From a virus, in the IMG/VR virus record IMGVR_UViG_3300043466_004051, positions 1 to 22,110 of that record: a stretch of DNA of 22,110 nt; one strand, written 5' to 3'. A program made the translations under genes and the position numbers. The first letter of the stretch is position 1. Every line of letters begins with the position of its first letter. This document shows, in pieces, positions 1-6,716 of the stretch. The notes beneath the pieces are model-generated. The model did no database searches, was not told where the DNA came from, and saw only the letters and a program-made list of their open reading frames with translations.

Positions 1-2698
1 CATATATCTCCGAGGCCGTGTCCAAAACCTCCGGCGTATTTTCCGAAACCGCTGTGCTGGAGAGGGTTTCAGCCTCGGAGGTTTTGGACAACCCCTCCGT
101 GTGTCCGAAACTGTCCGAAACCTCTAGGGGCATTTCGGCAGCGTTTTCCACAAAAGTTTCCACAGGCAGCTCGGTCTCATGCGTCGCATCTGAGACTGTG
201 CCTTGCTGAACTGTTTCGACCTCGGAGGTTTTGGACATTTTGGGGTTTTGGACAATTTCGTCTGGACCCTGTCCAAAACCCAAATCCCCTCCAGCACAAG
301 GAGTCCCAAAGAAAGAAGGAGGGTTTTGGACACTCCGACCCTCGTATATAGGGGCTTTGACAGAAAAACCCACCAGAGGGCGCCCCCCTTTCTGTCCCGG
401 CTGTCGCACCCAGGTTTCCTCTACGAGGCCGGCAACAACCCACCGCTGCGCCCACCGCTTAACCGTCTTCTCACTGACGATCGTCCCCGGCCCCCTACGC
501 CCCGCCAGCCGGCTGTTGAGCGCGTAGCGCAGCTCCTTAGCTGTCATCGGCGCCTCTGCCTCCTTGAGGATCCCGAGAACGATCGTCCGTGGCGTCTCAT
601 CGCCCTGCCCACCGTTCTCTCGGGTCACAGTCGGGGTGAGATCCTCAATGCTCAGCGCTTCCTCAATGTCCTCCTGCACCAGGAAGCGATCCCCACCCCG
701 CATGCCCCGACTCTTGTCGATTTCGAGGATGAGCGCATGATCCCCGTACTGAGCGCGCTCCTCGTCCGTCAGGTCCTTCAGTTCCCAGGTCTCGTGCACC
801 GCATTCCGCAGCGTGTCTGTGCCGCGGAACTTCGTCCCGTCCTTGGTGTTGTGGTGGATCCACAGAAATGTCGTCGGTGGGAACGCCGTCCCGTTCTCCC
901 GCGCCAAGCGGTACAGCGTGTTCGAGTACTCCTTCTCGTACTCCTTGGCCGCAATCATCGTGCTCACCGACGTGAGTGAGTCGACTACCACCAGTACTGG
1001 CTTGAGCTCTTGCAGCCACCGCAAGAGCACCCTGTACTGGCTTTGTTGCCACTGCGGTTTGAATCGGAACCAGGTATCGGCACCGGTCGAGTCAATCCCC
1101 TGCTGATCCAGGTACTCCGCATAGTCCGTCATCGACATGTCGTTGCCGATGAACAGCACATTCCCCGAGACCGTCGGCTCGACCGTCAGCCCCCGCACCT
1201 TCATCGGCAGCTTCTGGCCCACGATCTTGGCCAGCAGCACGGCAAGGCGTGTCTTACCCATCCCGCCCCTTGCGTGCAAGAGAATCGAGCTCGGTGCCGA
1301 CACAAAGTCCGGGATCAGGTAGTCCCGCTGCCCGCGCATCTTCTCCTGCCACTGCGGGTCTTCCTCTACCTGCTCCTGGTGCAGCAGGAACCGCTCGAGC
1401 GCTGACTCCACCTGCGGCCCCGACTTGTACACGTGTGTCAGCCCGGAGTCCCGCACCAGCTCCATCAACTGGTAATGCGCGAGCTCGGCATTGTCGTACC
1501 CGTTGATGATCTTCTCGGCTGCCGTAAAAAACTCCTGCCCCGATAGCCGTTTCAGCGGCGCATCTTTGATGGTGACCTCGGTCGCCGTTGCGCACGCCGG
1601 GTAGTCGTACCCCAGCTCCACGGCCAGCTCCGCCACATAGGCCTCGAGGGCGGGCCCACTCGGACGCCCAGCGTGCATGTCCTTGGTGCGGATCTTGTGG
1701 ACGAAATCGAGCACGTCACCACCTACACCACACGCTTTGCAGTCCCAGCAACCGGTCTCTTCCGCGTACTGGAATGTCGTCCCGCTCTGCCCCCCGTGCC
1801 ACGGGCAGCCGCTCATGCGCTGGGGCTTATCTCCACCGCGGCTCTTCCACCCGTACCGGTCAAACACCTCGTGGTTGAACACCAGATCAGCCAACCGCGG
1901 CCGCAGCAGCGACTGCACCTCCTCCTTGAAAAACCACCCACGGATCTGACGTGGCGGGACAGCTGTCTGCCCCCCGAGCTCGCTCATCACCTCCTTCTGC
2001 TCAGCCTCGGACAGCCATTGCACCGGCTTCCGATGTGGGCGCAGCACATCCAGCACCCACTGCGGTGCCGTCTCTACCTTTCCGCCGTTGTAGTTGAGGA
2101 ACCGATAGGGCTGCTTTGTTTCCGGGTGTGGTGAGCCAGGGACCACGCTCTGGCAGGCGTTGAACCGCAGCACCACCTCTTCGTAGGCAGCCCCACTGAT
2201 CGCGTCCACATCACCACCGGCACCCCGGTTTGTATCCCCATGCCCCAGGTGCCACTGCCCATCGTCCGTCCGCAGGATCAAGGTCTTCACATCCCCGAGC
2301 TCGGGAACCAAACGCTTGGGTACCTGATACAGGATCTGCCGACGCCCGGGCTTACCCGAAGTCCACGACATGGTCCGCTCCTCGCCATAGACCTCGTACT
2401 CCGATCCCGCCACTTCGCGATAGCGCTGATCGGCGTCAAGCCCATCGATGTCGAGGGCGATGAGTCCCCCCGAGAACGAACCTGTCACCACACCCAGGCC
2501 TACGTATTCCTGCCTGAGCTGGTAGGCCGTCATGCACTCAATCCGCGTCAACGGCTTAGTGCTCCACTCCTTTACAAAGGTGGCTTTTCCCGCAACTGGC
2601 ACAAAAGCCCATCCATCTGGAAATACATCACGTCGCAGCAATTCGATAGCTCGCCCTTTTAAGAGATCCGAGCTATTGCCATTGAGCTCTTTGTCCAT
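1..2698 (-). CDS. PrimPol-type primase / RecA-like helicase, C-terminus beyond window
   Basis: Replication protein expected to prime and unwind phage DNA. On the minus strand the frame is open from ATG at 2698 through the left edge (899 codons seen, no stop). Residues about 69-85 carry TGSFSGG and LDID, typical of the bifunctional primase/polymerase (PrimPol) domain, with VVPGSPHP further on. C298, H301, C320 and C323 followed by GVGGDVLDFV form a DnaG-like CHC2 zinc finger. Walker A is RGGMGKT (477-483), Walker B LVVVDS (D573), then IHHNTKDGTKFRGTD as in RepA/AAA_25 helicases. A winged-helix segment (APMTAKELRYAL) follows, then a low-complexity tail. In-frame codons upstream reach a stop at 2768-2770 with no other ATG, so 2698 is the start; no Shine-Dalgarno is visible. 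Domain order is read directly; function is inferred from the families. Confidence 0.9.
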   Translation of the reverse strand, partial: MDKELNGNSSDLLKGRAIELLRRDVFPDGWAFVPVAGKATFVKEWSTKPLTRIECMTAYQLRQEYVGLGVVTGSFSGGLIALDIDGLDADQRYREVAGSEYEVYGEERTMSWTSGKPGRRQILYQVPKRLVPELGDVKTLILRTDDGQWHLGHGDTNRGAGGDVDAISGAAYEEVVLRFNACQSVVPGSPHPETKQPYRFLNYNGGKVETAPQWVLDVLRPHRKPVQWLSEAEQKEVMSELGGQTAVPPRQIRGWFFKEEVQSLLRPRLADLVFNHEVFDRYGWKSRGGDKPQRMSGCPWHGGQSGTTFQYAEETGCWDCKACGVGGDVLDFVHKIRTKDMHAGRPSGPALEAYVAELAVELGYDYPACATATEVTIKDAPLKRLSGQEFFTAAEKIINGYDNAELAHYQLMELVRDSGLTHVYKSGPQVESALERFLLHQEQVEEDPQWQEKMRGQRDYLIPDFVSAPSSILLHARGGMGKTRLAVLLAKIVGQKLPMKVRGLTVEPTVSGNVLFIGNDMSMTDYAEYLDQQGIDSTGADTWFRFKPQWQQSQYRVLLRWLQELKPVLVVVDSLTSVSTMIAAKEYEKEYSNTLYRLARENGTAFPPTTFLWIHHNTKDGTKFRGTDTLRNAVHETWELKDLTDEERAQYGDHALILEIDKSRGMRGGDRFLVQEDIEEALSIEDLTPTVTRENGGQGDETPRTIVLGILKEAEAPMTAKELRYALNSRLAGRRGPGTIVSEKTVKRWAQRWVVAGLVEETWVRQPGQKGGRPLVGFSVKAPIYEGRSVQNPPSFFGTPCAGGDLGFGQGPDEIVQNPKMSKTSEVETVQQGTVSDATHETELPVETFVENAAEMPLEVSDSFGHTEGLSKTSEAETLSSTAVSENTPEVLDTASEIY
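20..331. repeat. Cluster of 9-bp repeats GTCCAAAAC / GTTTTGGAC
   Basis: Six exact copies of one 9-mer occur in 312 bp: GTCCAAAAC at 20-28 and 271-279, GTTTTGGAC at 81-89, 228-236, 245-253 and 323-331. Two one-base variants GTCCGAAAC lie at 103-111 and 113-121. Three copies (20-33, 76-89, 223-236) extend to a 14-mer with CTCCG. They lie in the disordered tail of the primase gene, in both orientations and in several reading frames (VQNP, SKTSE, VLD), so the conservation seems to be at the DNA level. Iterons or protein-binding sites are possible. Confidence 0.75.
174..196. promoter_or_regulatory. Near-palindrome GTCTCA...TGAGAC inside the primase gene
   Basis: GTCTCA (174-179) and TGAGAC (191-196) flank the internal palindrome GCGTCGC (181-187). 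The same two words, TGCGWCGCA next to TGAGACT, recur upstream of the tandem promoters near 7.5 kb. This looks like a protein-binding site that happens to lie in coding sequence. Confidence 0.45.
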
Positions 2699-2720
2699 TA
2701 CGATTTCAGCAGCAAGTGAA

Positions 2721-2762
2721 GGCCAAGACCCTCCGCCACAAGCGGGGGGTTTTTTCTTGGCC
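2721..2762 (-). promoter_or_regulatory. 5' leader hairpin of the primase mRNA; reads as a terminator on the other strand
   Basis: GGCCAAG (2721-2727) pairs with CTTGGCC (2756-2762) around an inner stem CCCTCCGC (2729-2736) / GCGGGGGG (2742-2749), loop CACAA. On the + strand the inner stem is followed by six Ts (2750-2755), the form of an intrinsic terminator. On the minus strand the predicted start of the primase transcript falls near 2762, so the same hairpin would cap that mRNA. It may stabilise the mRNA, block antisense transcription, or both. Confidence 0.65.
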
Positions 2763-2769
2763 GTGTTTC

Positions 2770-2798
2770 ACCGTAACGAGCTACCAGATCCCCGACAA
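2770..2798 (-). promoter_or_regulatory. Putative promoter of the primase gene
   Basis: Read on the minus strand: TTGTCG (2798-2793), 17-bp spacer, TACGGT (2775-2770). Each hexamer is a moderate match to the sigma70 consensus, but the layout equals the divergent promoter at 2856-2884 (TTGACG, 17 bp, TACGAT), which supports both. Confidence 0.5.
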
Positions 2799-2810
2799 CC
2801 CACCGCGGTA

Positions 2811-2824
2811 AGTCTCACGAGACT
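2811..2824. promoter_or_regulatory. Inverted repeat operator candidate AGTCTC-AC-GAGACT
   Basis: A perfect 6-bp inverted repeat with a 2-bp spacer sits between the two divergent promoters, 12 bp from the leftward -35 box and 31 bp from the rightward one. GAGACTCA-type words recur at 174-196, 7461-7541 and 12337-12356, so a phage regulator may bind them, perhaps the XRE protein at 3530. The binding partner is a guess. Confidence 0.5.
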
Positions 2825-2855
2825 CACTGATTATTGCGAGTTTTCCTGCAGATCG

Positions 2856-2884
2856 TTGACGAAGTCACGCCAATCCCGTACGAT
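2856..2884 (+). promoter_or_regulatory. Putative rightward promoter
   Basis: TTGACG (2856-2861), a 17-bp spacer and TACGAT (2879-2884) make a good sigma70-type promoter. The first start codon downstream is at 2952, about 60 bp from the expected transcription start. Confidence 0.65.
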
Positions 2885-2951
2885 CTGCTCACGAGGCCGG
2901 GAAACCCCCGACCTCTGGCACATCACCCACTATTTACGGGATTTCGCCCCC

Positions 2952-3485
2952 ATGTCCACGTTCCTTTCAAAAGGTGCCATCGAGGAGATCTCCAAGGAGT
3001 CTTCCGGCGCCGGTCGCTATCTGAACCCCTCCAAGATCACTGACGAAGTCCGAGTGCGCTTCTTCGGTGAAGGCGCGACAGGTTTCGAGGCCTGGACCAC
3101 CGACAACAAGCCCATCCGCTGGGAGAGCAAGCCCGAAGAGCTCCCCTCCAATATCCGCCAGCAGGAGGGCTACCAAACCGTCAAGCGTTTCATCGCCGGT
3201 GTGGTCTACGACTACTCCTCTGATGACTTCAAGATCCTGCAGATCACTCAGAAGACTCTGATGGATCAGCTCTTCAAGTTCATCTCCGACGAAGACTACG
3301 GAGACCCCACCGGCTACGACGTAAAGATCGGCAAAACCGGTGAAGGTAAAAAAACCGAATATACCCTAGTAGCCGCACCTCCTAAGCCGGTCAAAGCTGA
3401 CCTTCAGGCACGCTTCGATGACCTCACGTGTGACCTGAATCGCCTCTACGACGGTGAGGATCCATTCGCTGAAGCCTCCGCCTAA
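2952..3485 (+). CDS. Phage single-stranded DNA-binding-like protein
   Basis: A 177-residue protein that resembles phage ssDNA-binding proteins linked to replication. Recognisable stretches in order are RYLNPSKI, VRVRFFGEGATGFEAWTTDN, KPIRWESKPEELP, FKILQITQKTLMDQLFKF, DEDYGDPTGYDVKI and KTGEGKKTEYTL, followed by a short acidic tail (DGEDPFAEASA) of the kind such proteins use to contact partners. The frame is open much further upstream, but that part covers the promoter and the divergent gene, so ATG 2952 is chosen. It is first in the rightward transcript and followed at once by a terminator, which suits a protein made in large amounts. The family call comes from memory of conserved motifs, not a search. 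Confidence 0.65.
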   Translation: MSTFLSKGAIEEISKESSGAGRYLNPSKITDEVRVRFFGEGATGFEAWTTDNKPIRWESKPEELPSNIRQQEGYQTVKRFIAGVVYDYSSDDFKILQITQKTLMDQLFKFISDEDYGDPTGYDVKIGKTGEGKKTEYTLVAAPPKPVKADLQARFDDLTCDLNRLYDGEDPFAEASA

Positions 3486-3492
3486 CAGCCAC

Positions 3493-3517
3493 AGGGGAGC
3501 TATCTGCTCCCCTTTTT
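3493..3517 (+). terminator. Intrinsic terminator after the ssDNA-binding-like gene
   Basis: AGGGGAGC (3493-3500), loop TATCT, GCTCCCCT (3506-3513), then TTTT: a perfect 8-bp stem. No clear promoter lies between it and the gene at 3530, so that operon is probably reached by partial read-through. Confidence 0.85.
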
Positions 3518-3529
3518 ACTTAGTACCTC

Positions 3530-3763
3530 ATGGACACCACACAGCTGCTCGGACGCAACATTCGCTTCCATCTCTTCCGCACCCGGCTAACACTGCGCGA
3601 TGTCGCCGAAGCCTCTGGCATATCCCCCTACTCCCTTGGTCGCATGGCCAGTGGCAAAACCAAGCTGATCGATCCCAACGTTCTCGCCGATCTCATGCGT
3701 GTCTTCCGCTGCGACGCCAACTCGCTGCTCCTACCCATCGAGGGCGTTCCCTATGACGGCTGA
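3530..3763 (+). CDS. Small XRE-family helix-turn-helix regulator
   Basis: A 77-residue single-domain DNA-binding protein. LTLRDVAEASGISPYSLGRM (residues 20-39) is a classic Cro/C1-type helix-turn-helix: helix 2 DVAEAS, the SGIS turn, recognition helix PYSLGRMASGK. A following helix (PNVLADLMRVFRC) matches the usual fourth helix. It has no dimerisation or protease-sensor domain, so it is Cro-like in size. It follows the terminator and its end overlaps the exonuclease gene by 11 bp. It is the best candidate in the window for binding the GAGACTCA-type sites, but nothing shows that directly. Confidence 0.85.
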   Translation: MDTTQLLGRNIRFHLFRTRLTLRDVAEASGISPYSLGRMASGKTKLIDPNVLADLMRVFRCDANSLLLPIEGVPYDG

Positions 3764-4433
3764 CCTCATCCGTGGCCTACCCAAGTACGAACCAGTCCGC
3801 TCCCACGAGAACGGTGAACGCAGCTACTCCACACCACTCGGATCCTGCAGCTCCGTTACCACAATCCTGAGCGGCACCCGCGATAGCTCCGGCTTACAAG
3901 CCTGGCGCGAGTCCGTCGGTGAAGCCCGCGCAGACTTCATCTGCAACCTCGCCAGCTTCCGCGGCACCCGCCACCACGACGCTGTTGAGCGCTACCTACT
4001 CGACGGCACCGAGCCCGGTTTCGACTTTCTCAACACGCCCTACTGGAACAGCACGCGCAGCTTCCTCGACCGCATTCGCCGTCCTCTCGTCTGCGAAGGA
4101 GCTATCTACCACCCGCTCCGCTACGCCGGCACGTTCGACTGCATCGCTTATCTAGAGGACGATGGTGAACAGCCCTCTTTGCTGGACTGGAAAACAGCCG
4201 ATAAAGTCCGCAACCCAGCAAAGATGTACGAATACTCTCTGCAAGTTGCTGCTTACACCGCCGCCGCTAATTACGTCTACAAACCACAAGGCCTAAATAT
4301 CACCCGAGCGCTGATCGTCGTAGCTATCCCCGACGAAACACCTCAAATCGAAGAGCTCTCGCTCCGCAAGCTCACCCAGTACATGCAGCACTTCGAGGCT
4401 CGCATCAAACGCTTCACCCGGTCCCGCGCATGA
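3753..4433 (+). CDS. PD-(D/E)XK exonuclease, MGME1/RecB-like
   Basis: A 226-residue nuclease of the PD-(D/E)XK superfamily, most like MGME1-type single-strand exonucleases of phages and mitochondria. Motifs in order: SVTTILS (34-40), RGTRHHDAVE (70-79), E115, AGTFDC with D129, LLDWKTA with D145 and K147 (metal and catalytic residues), and Q164 in the QVAAYT helix. ATG 3753 overlaps the end of the XRE gene; an earlier start at 3699 would add 18 arginine- and serine-rich residues copied from the other frame and is unlikely. The next gene starts in an ATGA overlap. Likely role is trimming DNA ends during replication or recombination, beside the ssDNA-binding protein and primase-helicase. Confidence 0.85.
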   Translation: MTADLIRGLPKYEPVRSHENGERSYSTPLGSCSSVTTILSGTRDSSGLQAWRESVGEARADFICNLASFRGTRHHDAVERYLLDGTEPGFDFLNTPYWNSTRSFLDRIRRPLVCEGAIYHPLRYAGTFDCIAYLEDDGEQPSLLDWKTADKVRNPAKMYEYSLQVAAYTAAANYVYKPQGLNITRALIVVAIPDETPQIEELSLRKLTQYMQHFEARIKRFTRSRA

Positions 4434-4819
4434 GCGAAACCACCCCTATCCACGCTCTGGTCAGCAACGTCATCGGAGGCTCCCTCCTAGTGCAGCACGC
4501 CAACGCGCTGGACATCGATCCCGAGCTGCTCGCTGACCCCAGCAGCCCCGAGTCCTTCGAGCTCTACCGCAAGCTCACCACGCACCTAGGCCTCGACTTT
4601 GAAGTCGCCGCTTCGCACGTTCTGAGCTCCGTGACAGCACTGCTCATCGACGCCGAGATCAAGGACTACAACGTCCGCTACCTCGCCACCGCGCTCTGGA
4701 AAATACTCGGCGATCCCGCACATAACGGCGACGAACCCCCACCGATCTACAACGAGGCCGCCAAGGCGATGTACGCCTGGACCCTGACCCTTCTCCACCC
4801 CACTTTTATCCGCCCCTGA
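4430..4819 (+). CDS. Hypothetical protein, 129 aa
   Basis: Not recognised. It is predicted mostly helical and soluble, with no signal peptide or cysteine motif. It is translationally coupled to the exonuclease through an ATGA overlap and is followed after 2 bp by the dNMP kinase gene, so it belongs to the replication and nucleotide operon. Its composition matches its neighbours. Confidence 0.75.
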   Translation: MSETTPIHALVSNVIGGSLLVQHANALDIDPELLADPSSPESFELYRKLTTHLGLDFEVAASHVLSSVTALLIDAEIKDYNVRYLATALWKILGDPAHNGDEPPPIYNEAAKAMYAWTLTLLHPTFIRP

Positions 4820-4821
4820 TC

Positions 4822-5433
4822 ATGCTCATCGGTATCTACTCTCCCGCCGCCGGCAGCGGCAAATCTTCCGTCGCCGACCACCTGGTCACACAGCACGGCT
4901 TCACCCACCTCAGCTTTGCCGAACCGCTCAAGTCAATGATCAGCTCGCTGCTCTATGACTTCGGCTATAGCCCTCAGGACGCGCACAACGCGACCCACGT
5001 CGCCAAAACTGCCCCTCTCCCCGAGATCGATGACAACGTCGACGCTCGCCACTTGCTTCGCACCTTGGGCACCGAGTGGGGCCGCAGCTGCGTCCACCCC
5101 GACATCTGGCTCCGCTGCTGGACTTCCCGCTACATGCGCCTCCAGCTCCAAGGCATCGAGCGCGTCGTTGTAGACGACATGCGCTTTCTCAACGAAGCCG
5201 CCCTCCTCGATCGCTTCGGCGCCCATCTCTGGAAAGTCACGCGCCCGGGAACCGAGCGCAACACCGACCACGCCTCTGAAGGCGGCCTCGACCACCTCCA
5301 TGCCCTGACTGACCCCGAGAACGATTGTTCCCTCGCCTTCCACCACATCATCGAAAACGACGAATCCCTCGACGCGCTATACAGCCAAGTAGACGACGTC
5401 CTCGCGTTTGATTATTTCTCCGAAGTCATATGA
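4822..5433 (+). CDS. Deoxynucleoside monophosphate kinase
   Basis: Phosphorylates dNMPs to dNDPs with ATP, feeding phage DNA synthesis. The 203-residue protein opens with a P-loop, IYSPAAGSGKSS (K14, S15). LLRTLGTEWGRS followed by PDIWLRCW (residues 78-100) is the substrate-binding signature of the T4 gp1-like / phage dNMP kinase family, and VVVDDMRFLNEA (115-126) and DHASEGG (149-155) are also typical. The residue at the usual first glycine of the P-loop is proline, a mild deviation. With ThyX and dCTP deaminase further right it completes most of a dTTP supply route. The next gene overlaps it by 4 bp. Confidence 0.9.
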   Translation: MLIGIYSPAAGSGKSSVADHLVTQHGFTHLSFAEPLKSMISSLLYDFGYSPQDAHNATHVAKTAPLPEIDDNVDARHLLRTLGTEWGRSCVHPDIWLRCWTSRYMRLQLQGIERVVVDDMRFLNEAALLDRFGAHLWKVTRPGTERNTDHASEGGLDHLHALTDPENDCSLAFHHIIENDESLDALYSQVDDVLAFDYFSEVI

Positions 5434-5615
5434 GCTCACTATCCGTAGTCGAATTGCGTGCCCACTCCACCAACGTTGAAGACCACATAGCCAGCGTGCT
5501 CAACGACTTCAGCGAAATCACTGGAGTAGCCGTCGAAGCTTTAACAATCACTCCAGCTTCCACCGCCGATTCCTTCAGCACCACATACTACGTTCAGCTA
5601 AAAATCACCCTCTAG
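5430..5615 (+). CDS. Hypothetical protein, 61 aa
   Basis: Small acidic protein of unknown function that starts in an ATGA overlap with the dNMP kinase gene and ends in a TAGTG overlap with the next one. Alternating beta-prone segments (VAVEALTI, TYYVQLKITL) suggest a small alpha/beta fold. The two overlaps are the main evidence that it is real. Confidence 0.65.
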   Translation: MSSLSVVELRAHSTNVEDHIASVLNDFSEITGVAVEALTITPASTADSFSTTYYVQLKITL

Positions 5616-5818
5616 TGGATCAGCATCTCGCCACCGTCCTACCGCAGTACATGCGGCTCGCCTCCAGCGCATCTGCCGAAACCATCCGTCGCAACCCCGT
5701 CACCGGCCCCTACAGCGAGCTCTACTTCAAACTCGCGCGCCAGCACGGCCTCACCCACGCCCGAGCCTGGCTACTCGGCTCACTGGTCCGCGACCTTCAC
5801 AGCTCCGCTGCTTCTTGA
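5615..5818 (+). CDS. Hypothetical protein, 67 aa, GTG start
   Basis: Helical soluble protein, not recognised. The GTG start overlaps the previous stop codon (TAGTG), a coupling used repeatedly here. It ends 6 bp before the sigma factor gene and so lies in the same operon. Confidence 0.65.
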   Translation: MDQHLATVLPQYMRLASSASAETIRRNPVTGPYSELYFKLARQHGLTHARAWLLGSLVRDLHSSAAS

Positions 5819-5824
5819 TCAGCG

Positions 5825-6715
5825 ATGTCGGACCTCATCTCCCAGTACCTCAGTGACATCTCCCGGCATCCGATCCTCTCGCGCGAAGCCCAACTCCGTC
5901 ACGCCTATCGCATCCGCGCATGGGTCGACTACACCCCACCCGGCTCCACCGAGCCCGACCGCTCCGCCGCCCCCGCTCACATTGCACGCCCCGGCAAGCG
6001 CTCCCTGGACATCATGGTGCGAACCAACCTGCGCTTAGTTGTCCACCTCGCCAAGCGCTATCAGAACCGAGGCCTCGAACTCAGCGATCTGATCCAGGAA
6101 GGCAGCCTCGGTCTCATCCGAGGCATCGAGCTCTTTGACCCAACCCGCGGATACGCCTTCAGCACATACAGCTATTGGTGGATCCGCCAATCTATTTCAC
6201 GCGCAATCTATAACTCCTCCCGCACAATACGGCTACCAATAAACGTGCAGGATCTTTCTACCAAGATCAAGCGCGCCATGCACACGCTGACTGCCTCTTA
6301 CGGCAGACCCCCCTCCATCGACGAGCTCAGCACCGAGCTCGAGCTTCCCCCTGAGCGCATCACCGAGACCTTGATCAGCTGCACCATTACCAGCTGCACC
6401 TCCATTGACGCCCTATGTCAGCTCTCTGATGCCCCCATCTCCGAGGTACTCAGCTCTGACAACCCGACCCCGTCAGAAAGCCCAGAACTCACCGTATCCC
6501 TCATCGAGCGCGAAGAGCTTCTACAAAAAGCCCTCGCGACCCTCGACCCTACGCAACTCCTTGTGGTCCAAGCGATCCACTTTGAGCAACGCAGCCGCCA
6601 CGAGCTATCCGACGAGCTCGGTATATCCCGCTATTGCATCTCATCGATCTACAAAAAAGCTATGCACAAGCTAAGAGTAGAGCTCACTTATAGCTGGGAT
6701 GCTTTTAACGAGTGA
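5825..6715 (+). CDS. Phage-encoded RpoD-family sigma factor (cyanobacterial type)
   Basis: Directs host RNA polymerase to promoters. The 296-residue protein lacks region 1.1 and starts with a region 1.2-like segment (DLISQYLSDISRHPILSREA, residues 3-22). Region 2 is nearly canonical: RTNLRLVVHLAKRYQNRGLE, DLIQEGSLGLIRGIELFDP, FSTYSYWWIRQSISRAI (to residue 128), including the -10 recognition and melting helix. Region 3 follows (RTIRLPIN, then SYGRPPSIDELSTELELPP). Region 4 (about 226-290) diverges: LDPTQLLVVQAIHF replaces the usual LxxREREVLRLRYG, but the helix-turn-helix ELSDELGISRYCISSIYKKA is recognisable. A divergent region 4 suggests altered -35 reading. It is last in its operon. Its 3' third is richer in A+T than its start, toward the HNH gene. 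Confidence 0.93.
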   Translation: MSDLISQYLSDISRHPILSREAQLRHAYRIRAWVDYTPPGSTEPDRSAAPAHIARPGKRSLDIMVRTNLRLVVHLAKRYQNRGLELSDLIQEGSLGLIRGIELFDPTRGYAFSTYSYWWIRQSISRAIYNSSRTIRLPINVQDLSTKIKRAMHTLTASYGRPPSIDELSTELELPPERITETLISCTITSCTSIDALCQLSDAPISEVLSSDNPTPSESPELTVSLIEREELLQKALATLDPTQLLVVQAIHFEQRSRHELSDELGISRYCISSIYKKAMHKLRVELTYSWDAFNE

Positions 6716-6716
6716 G

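Noticed and set aside
20-331. CRISPR array
   Set aside because: The repeats are only 9-14 bp, in both orientations and irregularly spaced, and lie in coding sequence.
203-979. 258-codon frame on the + strand
   Set aside because: It is the antisense shadow of the primase-helicase, whose minus-strand frame shows clear motifs throughout; the + product is arginine- and proline-rich without domains.
2532-2951. Upstream extension of the ssDNA-binding-like gene
   Set aside because: It crosses the divergent promoters, the hairpin and the start of the primase gene, and the added residues look random.
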